Below, in pieces: positions 1-11,300 of a DNA stretch of 64,000 nucleotides. Every line of letters starts with the position of its first letter. The first letter of the stretch is position 1. Below the pieces are notes generated by a model. It was not told where the DNA came from, did not search any database, and was given only the letters and a program-made list of their open reading frames with translations. A program made the position numbers and the translations under genes. Source of the DNA: Lanius collurio (lineage: Eukaryota > Chordata > Aves > Passeriformes > Laniidae). The stretch covers positions 8,773,841-8,837,840 of the forward strand of contig JACBWW010000021.1 in NCBI GenBank assembly GCA_020086605.1. Reading direction: 5' to 3'.

Positions 1-952
1 GGTTTTGGGGTTTTTTTGGGGTTTTTTTTTTGAGAAGATGGGGTATCTGTCTGGCCATTTACATACTGGATAGAAAATTGTGAGGGTTTAGGTGCTCACA
101 ATTCATGCAGAGATTTGAATTCTTAATAGCTCCTAATTTTAGGCTATAGGAAGTATTCCAGTGCTGTGATTGAAAGATATCTTCCAGTGACCTGGGGATA
201 AAGACTTTTTTCCCCCCACTTTTCCTGAATATGTTTAAGTGTTTTTATTGGCTCTTAATAAATTTTACACTCTGTTTTTTAATTATTTTTTAATTTTCAA
301 CTTCTGAATCCCTGTGTCCTTGAGGCCAGCCCACCTTGAGTCTGTGTGCAGTAAAATTCAAGACTTGTCCTTTGGCTTCCATTTTTTTGAGAGCTGATGC
401 CAGTTCCAGCCCCAGTGGAGCAATGAATGTTGCCAATTCAGAGGAAAATTTGCAGCTGCAATTTTATGCCTGTTTTTGGAGGTAACTGTCACAAAAGAAT
501 TTAGGTTGTAGTAGTTTTAGCAATGCAGAGAAAGACTTGATCCAAGTTCTCATATCTTTAGGAGTAGTCCTTAGTAATAGTCATCTTTAGTTTTGTTAAT
601 TCCAGCAAATGAATTTTGGTGTTAGTAATATAATACTGGAACTGTGAACTTCTTCCCAGCATGGTAATTCTTCATTTTAATGTCTCACTGAGACAGTTTT
701 GTGCAGCTGAATTTGCATTTTCAAAATAAGTTTAATAATGATAGCATTAACTCTAAAAATATGTGTTTGTTCTTTTATATTTTCTAGTTGCTTGCAAAGT
801 AACAGCAAAATATTTTATTTATAGGTAACTTAGAAGAGAAATACCCAATGGTGCTTCTGTTTCTCTTACTATGAAAATAACTTGGAAGCTGATTTGCAGT
901 GAATTATCAGTGAAGACACACAGCATTTTCTGGAATATTGCATGATCTCATA
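1..952 (+). other. LINS1 upstream intron and 5' UTR; GT-rich low complexity at 1-31
   Basis: No coding sequence is recognised here. The first 31 bases are a G/T low-complexity tract. The 5' UTR part of LINS1 coding exon 1 begins at one of three possible acceptors ending at 787, 824 or 899. A four-codon upstream ORF occupies 942-953. Confidence 0.5.
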
Positions 953-1351
953 ATGAAGATCTCTCTCCTGCAGCAGATGTACAAGGACGTCCTGGCAGGC
1001 ATTCCCCTAGCAAGGGAAAGCCATCATTATTCCTCTTTAATTAATCTGTGTGTTGAGCAGCCACCAGAAGGAGATGAATCCTGTCATCAGAAGCATCTGC
1101 CATCTACTGCTGGCAGTGTTAGGAGCCATCAGGACACTGATATGTCAGATGTCCCTGCAACAGATGATTTATCAAACAGCTTTGCAAACATGAGCTCCTC
1201 GTTCTGCCCACGAGAGGTGATGCTGCTCCAGTTAACCTTGATCAAGATGATGGTGGCAAAAGCAGAGTCCCAGGAAATTGAACTCCACACGAGACAGAAG
1301 TACTGTGAAATCTTTGTTCTTCTGAAGGAGGCAAAAATTGACTCAAAATTG
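953..1351 (+). CDS. LINS1: LINS1 coding exon 1
   Basis: This exon encodes residues 1-133 and ends in phase 0 at the donor gtaagc (1352). ATG 953 aligns with the human N-terminus, and the Y-K-D-V-L-A-G stretch matches human YKKVLLG. The conserved block REVMLLQLTLIK lies near residues 90-101. The 5' end of the exon is uncertain: possible acceptors end at 787, 824 or 899, so some sequence before 953 is 5' UTR. Confidence 0.93.
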
Positions 1352-4300
1352 GTAAGCTTTTGTAAACTTCTGAAAGATTTTTTTATGAAAGGAGGAAAAA
1401 TAAAAAGGAATGTGCCTTAGACATTTTTCCTTTTTTACCTGTCTGCAGATTCACCTGCTTGGTTGTTACGATGGGCTGTTATCTCACATGGCCTCACAAA
1501 CTTTAGCATCTCTTGTGTATTTCCAGCTGAAGGAAGAGGTGAGTGTGGCATCACTTCACAGCTCAAAAAAATGGCTTAGTGAACTTGTGCCTGCAGGTTG
1601 TTCCATTTGATTCTACAGCCAAGTATTTATTGTGTTATATTTTCTGAGAAACTTTGTCAGCTGTGTTAGGAGGAGTGTGAAGTATGGAAAGCAAGAAGAT
1701 CTGATGTGTAGCAGAAGTGGTTTTTTATATATAAAAATATGGAATTTTTTGAAATTCTTTTAAGGTAAAATATGTGTAGATGACAAGAAATATTCTTTAA
1801 GGTTGCAATACAGATATTAAAAAAAAGTCATGATCTAGACTATCACTATTTTTACAGTTCCTTGGTATCTGTTGGGTGATGCAGTAGATAAAAATAAGTA
1901 ATAACCTCTTGGAAGTTAATCAAATGCTTTGATGTATCTTCTTGTTTGAATATCCCAATTGCTTGATTTTTTTAAAAATTTGCTGTATATTTAGTGAATA
2001 TATATTACAGTCTCCATAGTAGCATCCTGAACACAGATTTATTTCATAACTATGTTTGTAATATTTCTCGCCAAGTTGTCTGGGAATTATGAATTCAGAT
2101 CTGGTCTGTCTACAGCACTATCTGATTTTGGGTAGGTCACATGACATTAGGAGGTTTGGTTTTCCCTTTTTGGAACATACAGATAATTTCTATTGCACGC
2201 ATATGTTGCTTCATGTTTGTAATTAAAGGCCTAGTAATTGGCCCAGGACAGACACTATTTCTACCTGTGTTTTATCTGTGTCTACATTTGAATCTTTTTA
2301 ATGTACAATTTTAAATCATTGTGTTATGATTTAATGTAATTTGCGTAACAACTGAAAGGATACGTGATTGGTTCTTGAATTATTTTTCTTAGGACACCTT
2401 AAATGTCACGTGGCTCCGCTTTAGCCTGAACACGCTGTTGGGGTTCCCCGGGAATGCCCGGGTGGCCGCTTGCCTGTGGACTCTGGCGGCGATTCTCAAG
2501 GAGACGCTGAAGGACGCGCTTGTCCCCAGAGCAGGTAGCGGCGGTGGCGGCGGTACCGACACGCGGGTGCCGCCAGGGGGAGCAACTCACCTGGAATTCC
2601 TCGGGAATAGTCCGGCTCCAGGACACCTATTCCCTTCCTTTTACAGGGGGTGACGAAGTGCTGCTAAAGTGTAGTGGTTTAAACATATTTATATTCTGAA
2701 AGTAGTCACAACATCGGTTTATTTCCTATTTACGGATTTATCTGTGTCACACTGTGAGTCAATAATGTGCCTCTTCTTGCTGTAGGTGTTCTGAAGAAGT
2801 TGTTGGCTCCTCTTGATGCGGTGCTTGAGGGATTTTATAATGCCATCCTGCTCCATCATTTTGACAGTCACCACTACACTTCACCTTATTCTGAAGCAAC
2901 AAACAATCTGATCAGTTTTATAGATCTGCTTGAAGCACTTTTGGCTTCCAGAATTGAAATGGAATTACCTCTCATGTGCCAGAGAGTTTTGTTTTTGAAA
3001 GTTTCTTATATCCTCAACCTTATTAGCTCATCAATTCCCTATGTAATCAAGAAGAAATTAATTTTTCTCCTTAAAAGATGTGTCCTTTACAAGTCTAGAG
3101 AAGATGCTAAAAGTGGATCACTGTTTTTACAAAGCCCTTCTTTATGTGAGGATGTGCTTGCACTGAGTAACGCTATTCTGCAGCTTGTGAATTTGACTTG
3201 GCTTAATCAGATCCCACTCAGTGGAAAGTCCAGCTACTTTGGAAGCAGTGAACCTGCTCCTGGAGATGATTCTCAAGGTGGTTCTGACCAAACTGTTCTC
3301 AGAGCCTTAAGTTTGGTTGTGCTTAAAGCACTGGAATTCAAGATTCACAACTCTGCAACAGAAGCAGAAATCAAAGGTAACAGTCCATTTAAATTTTGTT
3401 CATTAAGCACCAAGAGTTTTAGAGCTTTCAGATTTTGTAGTCGCACCTCATTAAGTCTGTAAATAGACTTCAGCTGATTTAGTGGTGGTGGGAGGGAGGA
3501 AATAGAAGACTCACCCAAGAAACTGCTGTTGCTGTGTCCTGCCCAATTAGTTATCTCCTTGTGTTTTATCAAATCCTTAGCCCTACAGTGTGTTGGGCTT
3601 GAAACAGCTGCATTTGGGATTGAAACTTTTTCCTATTAAGAAATTAAGCCATCTTGGGAGCACCAGGCTATTCTCCAGCTGGAAGAGTCCATAGCACAAG
3701 CATCTACTCTGTTCAGGATGGGGAACTGAAAGGAGCTGCAGGTAACACCCTTATCTTTTTTAAGGTGGAGGTAGAACTTTAGGCACCATTGTGCATTTAT
3801 TTTATTGAAGCTACAAGTTATTGTCAGCCAAGTAATGTAATGAGGCAAAACTAGCTATGGTATGGAAAGGTAAATAAAAATAAGGAACTTCCAAAGTAAG
3901 GCACAGGGAGATTGTGGGACTTAACACAGAATCAGAGAATGGCTTGGGTTGGAAGGGGCCTCCTTAAAGATCATCTAGTTCCACCCCCCTGCCAAGGCAC
4001 AGACGCTTTCCATTAGACCAGCTTGCTTTAAGCCCCATCCAACCTGGCCTTGAACACTTCCAAGGATGAGGAAGACATAGGTTCTCTAGGCATCCTGTGC
4101 CAGGGCCTCACCACCTTCACAGAAAAGAATTTCTTCCTAGTATCCAATCTAACCCTGCCCTTTGGCAGTGGGAAGCCATTCTCCCTTGTCCTGTTGCTCC
4201 AAGCCGTTGTCCAAAGTTCCTCTCCCACTCTTCTGGAGCCCCTTTAGGCACTGGAAGGGGCTCTAAGGTCTCCCCAGAGCCTTCTCCAGGTGAACACCCT

Positions 4301-7300
4301 GTTCTCCCAGCCTGGCTCCAGAGCTTCTCCATGGCCTCCTCTGGACTTGCTCCAGCAGCTCCACATCCTCCTTATGTAGATGGTTGTGTTCTTCTCCCTG
4401 ACTGACAGGTCTGGCCCTTCCAGTTACCAGGTGTGAGCGTTCCTCCCATAGCTGCTCCCTTGGGCTGGTTTGTTGTAGTGAGGATCTGGCCTGGGGCAGG
4501 AGCAGAGCTGCTGCTGTGCCATGGGCAGCAGTGGGATGGCCGGGAATGCTGCGGGAGTGGCGTCCCTGACGGGAGAGGCCACGCTGCTGTGTCACACTGG
4601 GAGCCAGTGAGTGCCTTCTCCCTTGCACCAGGAAGCACCGGGGTGAGGCTTTTTGCCTGAGAGCCCTTCCTGGAATCCCATCTTCCCACCTGCCCTTTTC
4701 CCACTGAGAGCACCTCGTGCACATGTGATGCTGTGTGAATGTGGATGTGCAGGTTCTATGAGCAAAGCAGTGTGCTGGCCCTGAATTACAGCCTTCATGG
4801 AAAAAAAATGGAAAAGTTCAGAAGCAGCATTTCTAGTCAGACACCAGAGAGAATGGGCATTTCTGTATTTATTGATTATGTGGCCAAAAATGATTTCTAT
4901 TTCTTTTTAAACAAGGATGAAATTCTACAGCACTTCAAATACATTGAGGCATTTCTGTTCTAGGTGTAAATATTATTTTGCTTTTTATATTTCTGTGCTA
5001 TGTAGCAAGCCTAAAATCAATTTTTAATTCATCTGCGCAGAAAAGCTACAACTTCCATAAGATAGCTTCTGAAACTTTTCCTGATTTTTGGAAGATGTTA
5101 CATTTGTGATGTCAGTTGCATTCTTAAAGATTAATAATTAATATAAGTATTTCTAAAGAATATTAAGAGGAATTTCAATTTGGAAGAAATGGTACTTCCT
5201 TATTTTAGTGACAATACAGGAAGTGTTTAAAACAAGCACCTAAATGCTTTAATATGCTAACTTCCCTTCCGGGAAGCTGCTTGATCTTCTTGCTATTAAC
5301 ATGGATTAGAGTGGCTTAACTTTAATTAATTTCAATTTTGAGAGTAATTTTCAGATTTATAGGGAAGAGCTTCAGTCTGAAGAGTAACTATTAACAACAA
5401 AGATAATTTGATGTTCCTATTATTTGCTAGGAGGAAAAGCAAATCTTAGAGTCACATATTAAGGAAAATCACGTAGTGATGCAGTAAATAAAATTGATTT
5501 CAATGTTGCAGGAGAGTTTTTTGTTTTCTAAACATTGAATCTGTGCTGTGTTATATCAAAAACTGCTGTGTAGAACCACACTATCACATAGTATGTCATT
5601 AGTATTGAAGATGTAAGTTTTCTGACTTAAGGGAAAGAGTCTCTGTGTCTAATGAATACAAAGTGATTTTTATGAGTAAGCTACTGCACTAAATGGCAAG
5701 AACCAATCTATAAAATTTGATGCTGTGATAAATCAGTTGAGCTAAGGAGAGATAACTGCATTTATGAGCTGTTATGTGCTGTTAATTTAAAAAATAGTGT
5801 ATGTCATTTGGCAACAAAAAATGTATAGCAAAAGTCATGGTTCTTCTTTTCAGGAGACTTTGAGAGTTCCATGTCCCAGCTGTTGATGTTCTGGAGGAGT
5901 CATGTAAAGCCTTCCCCACAGTCTCACCCAGTTGTGCATCACTGTGAATGGCTCTCCTTGGTTTTCATGGAGCAAGATGATGACATGTGGGAAGCTGCTA
6001 AAGTTTTATTACTCATCTATTTAAAATTTTATAGGTTAGTATAATTTTTTTTTAACAGAACTATGAAGAATTGTACTTTACTGAGGTTACTGTGACATAC
6101 ATGATGTTTCCATTGGTTGTTTTTGTTTGAAGGAAAGGTATTTTTTAATAATTTAAAATCCCCCAAACCTCAGGATGATGCAATAATGAGTGGTGTAAGA
6201 GCTGATAATTCAAGTCTTTTTTTGGATGGAAACAGAGGAGTTGTGAAACAGTTTCCTACTAAATACTTTATCATATCCTGTAATTCAGGATAATTGACTT
6301 TGTGTTTAAAATAGTGGTTAAACAGATAAAAAGTAAGATTGCTTCCTTACAGTACTGAAGGTTGGGTGAGAATGAGATATCAGAATTAAACTTCAGTAAT
6401 TCAGGTACTTCTGGCAAAGTTTATAAGGATTGGCCCTATGGGAATTCCAGCTACTTTATAAAAATGGTTATTGCTAACAACTGAAATGTGTTCTTAATGG
6501 ATTTGTCCTGGACATACAATGCTTCATTGTTGTTTATATTATTATACAAAATATAATCCTAACTTACACAAGGCCCTCAAGCTTCAAATGGGAAGACAGT
6601 GCAAGTAATATCTTAGATACACACAATTCTTAGACATTTAACTGCAAGTAGGCTTCTCTTCCAGTGTGTGTAACATTCTGAAAGTTGGTCTGAGTTCAGG
6701 TTTACAAAAATATTAAAATAAGATTGTTTCATTTTTGTATTAAAGTACAGTTTATGTGTTATAAGTAACTTCTATTCCAGCAGGAATGTTTCCTAAGGAG
6801 TGCCCTTTAAGGCCTGCTCTAAGTGCTTTGGGTTCTTCAGCTGTACAATCTCCTGGCCCCACCTACCTTCATTCTTTCTCACTCTAATATAAAGTCTTTT
6901 TTTGGCTCTTACCTTTTCACAAAATTAAAACAGAGCAACAATCCATCTTCTGCATATTGCTGTTTAAAAAAGAAAATTGTAAACTTCCATTGAATTATTT
7001 CCTGGCTTACTTTTCAGGTTACGGCATGATGCTGTTGCTAACCTAAGCCAAAAAGAGGACGAGTCCTGGAAGTTCCGTGTGCATACAGGTGGATATAACC
7101 CACACTGTATCTTTTTATTCTTTCTGGAAAAGGTTGCATTTGATTCCACAGTGCTTCTAGATTTTTTGATTTCATCAGAAACTTGCTTTCTGGAGTACTT
7201 GGTCAGGTACTTAAAGCTTCTTGGGACGGAGTGGCATCAGTTTGTAGATGTCTGTAACCATTTTGATGCCAGCTACATCACTTTCCACTCAGTTTGTTCT

Positions 7301-7918
7301 GTCAAGCCACCCCACCAAGAAAAGCAAAGCTGTGTGACTGGGGAGAGTTTTCAAAATGCTGGTTGTGAACCAGAACCACAGACTCCAAGGTCTTTGACTG
7401 CTTCTCACAATTGCCCGGTGTTTACAGCACAGCAGGGCAATAATGAAGCTGCAGAATGGAACCAGCCTGACTCATTGACAGGCACTGATAGCACGTCCCT
7501 GCTCGGTTCTCTTCAAAGCCTGGTTAATTATGACAGCTCAGAGGACTCGGAGGTGGAATCAGATGGAAAAGAGTGCTTGGTAAACACCAAACAATTGCCT
7601 ACAAGCAATGAGGGTGACGGGAGGAGAAGGGAAACTGGTTGCAGCTGCAGAGATGATGACCAGAATCCATGCATGTCTGAAGTGTTGCCTCTGAAACCAA
7701 AGGGATCTCGTACCTCATCCTGTTCGACTTGTATGGCATCTTCAGATAATATTGCTTCCCTAAGAATAATGCTTTACAAATCAACAAAGTGTTTGCAAGA
7801 GCTGCAAGAAGCTATTTCTAGGTTGCAGAGAAGAAATCTTTTCCCATATAATCCATCTGCGTTGCTGAAACTGCTGAGCCACATTGAGAAGATGAGTAAA
7901 TCCATGAATCCACAATAA
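953..7918 (+). CDS. LINS1: LINS1, Lines homolog 1 (six coding exons, frame broken in exon 5)
   Basis: Coding exons are 953-1351, 1449-1538, 2393-2534, 2786-3376, 5854-6035 and 7018-7918, all with GT-AG introns. The product is recognised from conserved blocks: REVMLLQLTLIK in exon 1, LLSHMASQTLASLVYFQL in exon 2, CLWTLAAILKE in exon 3, EQDDDMWEAAK in exon 5, and GYNPHCIFLFFLEK, LLDFLISSETCFLEY and NLFPYNPSALLKLL in exon 6. These match vertebrate Lines homologues, which are about 757 residues in human. Drosophila Lines acts in Wingless and Hedgehog patterning; human LINS1 variants cause intellectual disability; the molecular role is poorly defined. The start is the first in-frame ATG after the in-frame TGA at 911-913. 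All splice phases agree except across exon 5, which is one base too long. As written the protein stops at residue 467; without the extra base the model would be 767 residues. CERS3 lies downstream on the same strand, as in human. Identity is secure; whether the break is real or an assembly error is open. Confidence 0.93.
1449..1538 (+). CDS. LINS1: LINS1 coding exon 2
   Basis: This is a 30-codon phase 0-0 exon between the acceptor gtctgcag and the donor gtgagt. It encodes residues 134-163 with the conserved LLSHMASQTLASLVYFQL block. The preceding intron is only 97 bp. Confidence 0.93.
2393..2534 (+). CDS. LINS1: LINS1 coding exon 3 (CpG-rich)
   Basis: The acceptor is tttttcttag and the donor is gtagcg; the 142 bases end in phase 1. 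The exon encodes residues 164 to about 211, and CLWTLAAILKE matches human CLWTLTAIIKE. Its base composition is strikingly GC- and CpG-rich compared with the flanking AT-rich introns, and the GC patch continues into the next intron to about 2585. Confidence 0.92.
2786..3376 (+). CDS. LINS1: LINS1 coding exon 4
   Basis: This exon of 591 bases enters with two bases completing a Gly codon and leaves in phase 1 at the donor gtaaca. It encodes about residues 211-407. The blocks FIDLLEALLASRIEMEL and CQRVLFLKVSYIL match human LINS1, as does the LSLVVLKALEFK stretch near the end. The open frame runs past the donor to 3462, which is only intron read-through. Confidence 0.94.
3377..5853 (+). other. LINS1 intron 4 (2.5 kb)
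   Basis: This is a GT-AG intron. It holds one CR1 fragment at about 3926-4385, followed by a GC-richer stretch to about 4700 in which I recognise nothing, then AT-rich sequence. Short open frames here are CR1 3' UTR or chance. Confidence 0.8.
3926..4385 (-). mobile_element. CR1 LINE 3' end fragment
   Basis: Read on the minus strand this shows the classic avian CR1 3' region: gagaaggctctggggagacct, a stretch on the pattern GRVRLDTRKKFFSVKVV, 'gtgaggccctggcacagg', 'tggaagtgttcaaggccagg', then 'ccttccaacccaagccattctctg' at the 3' tip near 3926. It is truncated at the 5' end, as nearly all CR1 copies are. The 5' limit near 4385 is approximate. Confidence 0.9.
5854..6035 (+). CDS. LINS1: LINS1 coding exon 5 with +1 frameshift and stop on its last codon
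   Basis: The acceptor is ttcttttcag and the donor is gttagt. The first 48 codons read cleanly through CEWLSLVFMEQDDDMWEAAK, matching human CKWLSRVFIEQDDDMLEAAK. Immediately afterwards the homologous frame is lost: the reading frame gives KSFITH and so on, ending in TAG at 6033-6035, the last three bases of the exon. The conserved continuation (IYLKF, matching human IYLTL) is in the neighbouring frame. The exon is 182 bases, where 181 would keep phase with exon 6. Confidence 0.9.
6036..7017 (+). other. LINS1 intron 5
   Basis: This 982-bp GT-AG intron is AT-rich. I see no repeat, RNA gene or alternative exon in it. Confidence 0.75.
7018..7918 (+). CDS. LINS1: LINS1 terminal coding exon 6
   Basis: The acceptor is cttacttttcag. 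The exon is meant to be entered with one base completing an Arg codon, then encodes 299 residues to TAA at 7916-7918. It holds the most conserved part of the protein (GYNPHCIFLFFLEK, DSTVLLDFLISSETCFLEY), a serine- and acid-rich linker with VNYDSSEDSEVES, and the C-terminal ELQEAISRLQRRNLFPYNPSALLKLL block. The absence of stops and strong conservation across 300 codons argue that the gene has been under selection until recently. Confidence 0.95.
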
Positions 7919-8341
7919 TCCAAAGTGTTCTTGTGGGTATTTATAACAAGTTCACCAGGGAATATTTTCATGAGATGACTTCTAAAGCTCATGCTTCTTG
8001 CAGTAGTCAGTTCATTTAACCTCAGGCAGGGTAAACATGGGTTTGGTTGACACCCTAAAACTCTGGAATTGCATCCAGTGATATGATCCATGACCTGAGG
8101 GTCCTAGGCTTATTCATGATATGTATGTCAAGGTACAGTGTATAAGGATTAATTGTTGGATATTCAACATTTTGTAATAAATAACTCATGTGAAAGCATT
8201 TCAAAAATATGATACCTAAAGTGTTGTCAATTGTACTAATGTCATTCTATTGATGAATTCGCTGCCACATTGGTAGTGGTTTATGGACTACAGGGCAAAG
8301 TTAATGCAACACTTGACTGCTTAGAAGTCGGGCTAAATAAA
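7919..8341 (+). other. LINS1: LINS1 3' UTR with candidate polyadenylation signals
   Basis: This follows the LINS1 stop codon. AATAAA hexamers lie at 8176-8181 and 8336-8341, with another at 8594-8599. The first lies about 260 bases after the stop and is the simplest choice. No transcript evidence is available. Confidence 0.55.
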
Positions 8342-11300
8342 ATAATATAGTTGGGGACAGTTTACTGTTTATCCTATGTGTTCTGCATTGGTGCATTGCT
8401 CAAAGTGGACCTTCAGGTGTCCATAATCCTTTAATTAAAAGAAAAGGTAGATGAGAAATTAAAGCATATATTGTCTATGGAAAACTTTAGTCAAGAATTG
8501 TATTTTAAATTAACCTTAGGTAATGCAGAAGTGAAATTCCAACAGAATTTTTGCATCTATCATGCATTTCATATAAATATAGGATGTATACTTAATAAAT
8601 CTAAATCAGAAAGATAATTAGAAAGTAAGTGTCTCCAGTGCAGTGAGATGGATATTGAAGATGTTAAATTATTATACTTATATCTTTTATTAGATGTAAT
8701 TTGAATAACCTGAAAAGTAAGTGTCTGAGTTTGCCTGGGGGAGTGAGTTCAAGAGCAGGATCCAATGCAGCGTGTGCACTTAGCAGGAGAGCACCTGATG
8801 CTGCTACGTTTGACTTGCAGCTTGTAGTGATCTGCCCAGGGTTAGGCACTGGGACAGTACTGACAGCAGGAGCACTGGGAAAACCTCAGACCTCTTCACA
8901 ACGGTGAGAAGCAACTTTTCCTTTTAGGATCTCTTGAAAGTAAGTGCTCTCTTCTGACAGAGAACAAGTAAGGGCTCTCTTCCTTTTGAATAGCTATTTA
9001 GTGTTAAATTAAAATAGATACTGAGCTAAGATGAGCAGTTTCTGGAGCAGGTTTCTGACCCTCAAATCTCTGTGGCCATCTTCTACATTAGTCTTTATTT
9101 CTGAACTGGTGAATCAACACAACTGGAAGGTGAAGAAAACTGGGTGTTACTTATGGGATCCTTTAGCTGGCAGTTCCAGTGCTCTCCAGTGATTCTGGAA
9201 TGGGATGAATTCTCAGACAGGAAGGTTTGAACCTCAGTCTTACTCCTTCAGGATGACAGCTGTGTTTTACATAGGAAGGAGTGATCCTCTTCACTGGCAT
9301 GAAGGGGATTTGAATATTCAAAGTGTTTGTTGTACCTTGGTTTTTTCCTGAGATCAAGACAGCTGTTGTGAAGACGGGTGGTTGGGAAAGTCAAGGAAGG
9401 GAAACCTTTCCGTTCATGCCTGGAGTTACTGTAGTTAAGAACTAACCTTGGAGTTGTCTGGGGCAGAAACATGCCTGGCTTCTCTTTGTTTGAGCTCACT
9501 TATACTGTAGCTGCTGAGTTGCTCATTTCTGTTGGGACTAAAATCCCTCTGGGTGTGTTCAGAGATGCAGCTCCAGACAACTTGGGTACTTTTCAGTTCA
9601 AACACAGGAAGTGCCACGGGCGAGGTGGTTGAGCAAGAGTTTCTCAAGTTCACAATTTTCAAAGTAGGTAGGTACTTATATTTCAGTGGAATCCTTTCCA
9701 CTATCCTCACTCCTTTTCTAATCTAGCCTTAGCTGACTAGGTTATTTTAATTGAGCAATTCCATTGTTTTCACTGAACTTAGTATTGTTCAGCATTTTTT
9801 GATCTACACTTTGCCAGTTGGAAGTCTCTAAATTGTAGCAGTATCTCTGACATGGATATGATAAGCTGAGTGGGAAAGGAGAATGGTGTGGTAATTTTGG
9901 GTAAATCCAGATTATTTGTCAGTAGTTGCTGCAACTATATAAGCTCTTTAAATTAAGAGTTCAGACATCTCAGAACAGTGTGTAGAATGTTGCAAGAAAT
10001 GTAGGAGCCATAACCTGATTTTTTAAATACAGCAAATCCAATTGCACTCCAATTGTATTTAATTCTTACAGGCTTGAGGCTGACTGTGTGACCCCCTGGT
10101 TATTAGAAGTCATCATTCCCACATTTCCCTTCTCAGAAAGCCATTGCTTTAATTCTCGGGATGTTTTAGTTGTGGGTAAATACAGCTTGTATCTGGGAAC
10201 TAGATACCTTAATGTGTTGATATTCTACCATTTATGACCCAAGATGGATTTAAATTGATGAGGCAAAGTTTTTTTTTTATTGCACGCAAAGTGAGGGTGA
10301 GCCATGAAAGTGGATTGTAGTTCTTTGGCTGTATTGAGAAAGCCAACCACAAAAAAAGCACCTTACAAAAGACCTTGTATTTTAATCCATTGGTGAGTAG
10401 AGAAAGTGGTCTGGTTGGGGTTTGTTAGGTTTTGGTTGGGTTTTTTAAATGGTATAAAGTTTTTAGGCACAGCTATTTCATGTGCTAGAGCAAATTAATT
10501 CAGCTGCAGAACCTGTTACCAGAGTTAAGTTAGAACGTGGGAATTAGGTCAGTGATTACCAGAAGATTAATGTGCCTTACCTTTGGATATTGATACCTGT
10601 CAACTTTTCTTGTATTATTTCAAAGCAAGACATGGAACAAATCAGGAGACCTGTGTGGAGACAGTTTTCTATCTGAGGACTCCCGAAATGTTCACAGTTC
10701 CCATTTATTCAGTTGTTTTGTGTAGTTTACCTTCAATATCAGTTGAAGTTTAATTAAAGTTAAACTTGTTTTATAAACTTTAATGAGGTAAGCAGTTAGC
10801 ACTAGAAGTTACTTACAGGATGTACTTTTTAAAAAGAACATTTTTAAACTGAATGTTTGTAGAGCTTGATGGCAGCTACAGCTGAATCCAGGTGGTTCCA
10901 CAATCGTGGTTCTTCAAACTGGATTTTCTCCAGTATTTTTACAGCTGCTTTCCATTCTGCTTTTAAGACTCGTAGTACAAGTTTTAATCCTGTAATACAA
11001 GAATAAAAACCAAGCTTGGGAACCTCTATATTTATAGTACCCTTGTAAAGCTGGGAATAGGGAGCCTTGGTTGTTCCCTGGTTTATCACTGTAGGATAAG
11101 CTTTGTTTGTACTTCTTCCAGAGTCAGTCTGGGATGATGTCTGAAGTCAGTATCAGGGATTTATCACAGTGTCAGTAGGAGTGAAAATATTGTGGTCATT
11201 GCAGTGTTACTACTGTGTATTTTCCCTTAGAGTTGTCCTAATGAGTTTGTTAATTTTTGCTGTATTTTGTTCAACTCTTTTGGGCCACCTGGTTCATGCT

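Noticed and set aside
2100..2215. Faint resemblance to an ancient MIR-type SINE (gggtaggtcacatgac...)
   Set aside because: Too short and diverged to support by eye.
4028..4228. 66-codon minus-strand frame resembling frames in many bird loci
   Set aside because: It is the CR1 3' UTR, not a gene.
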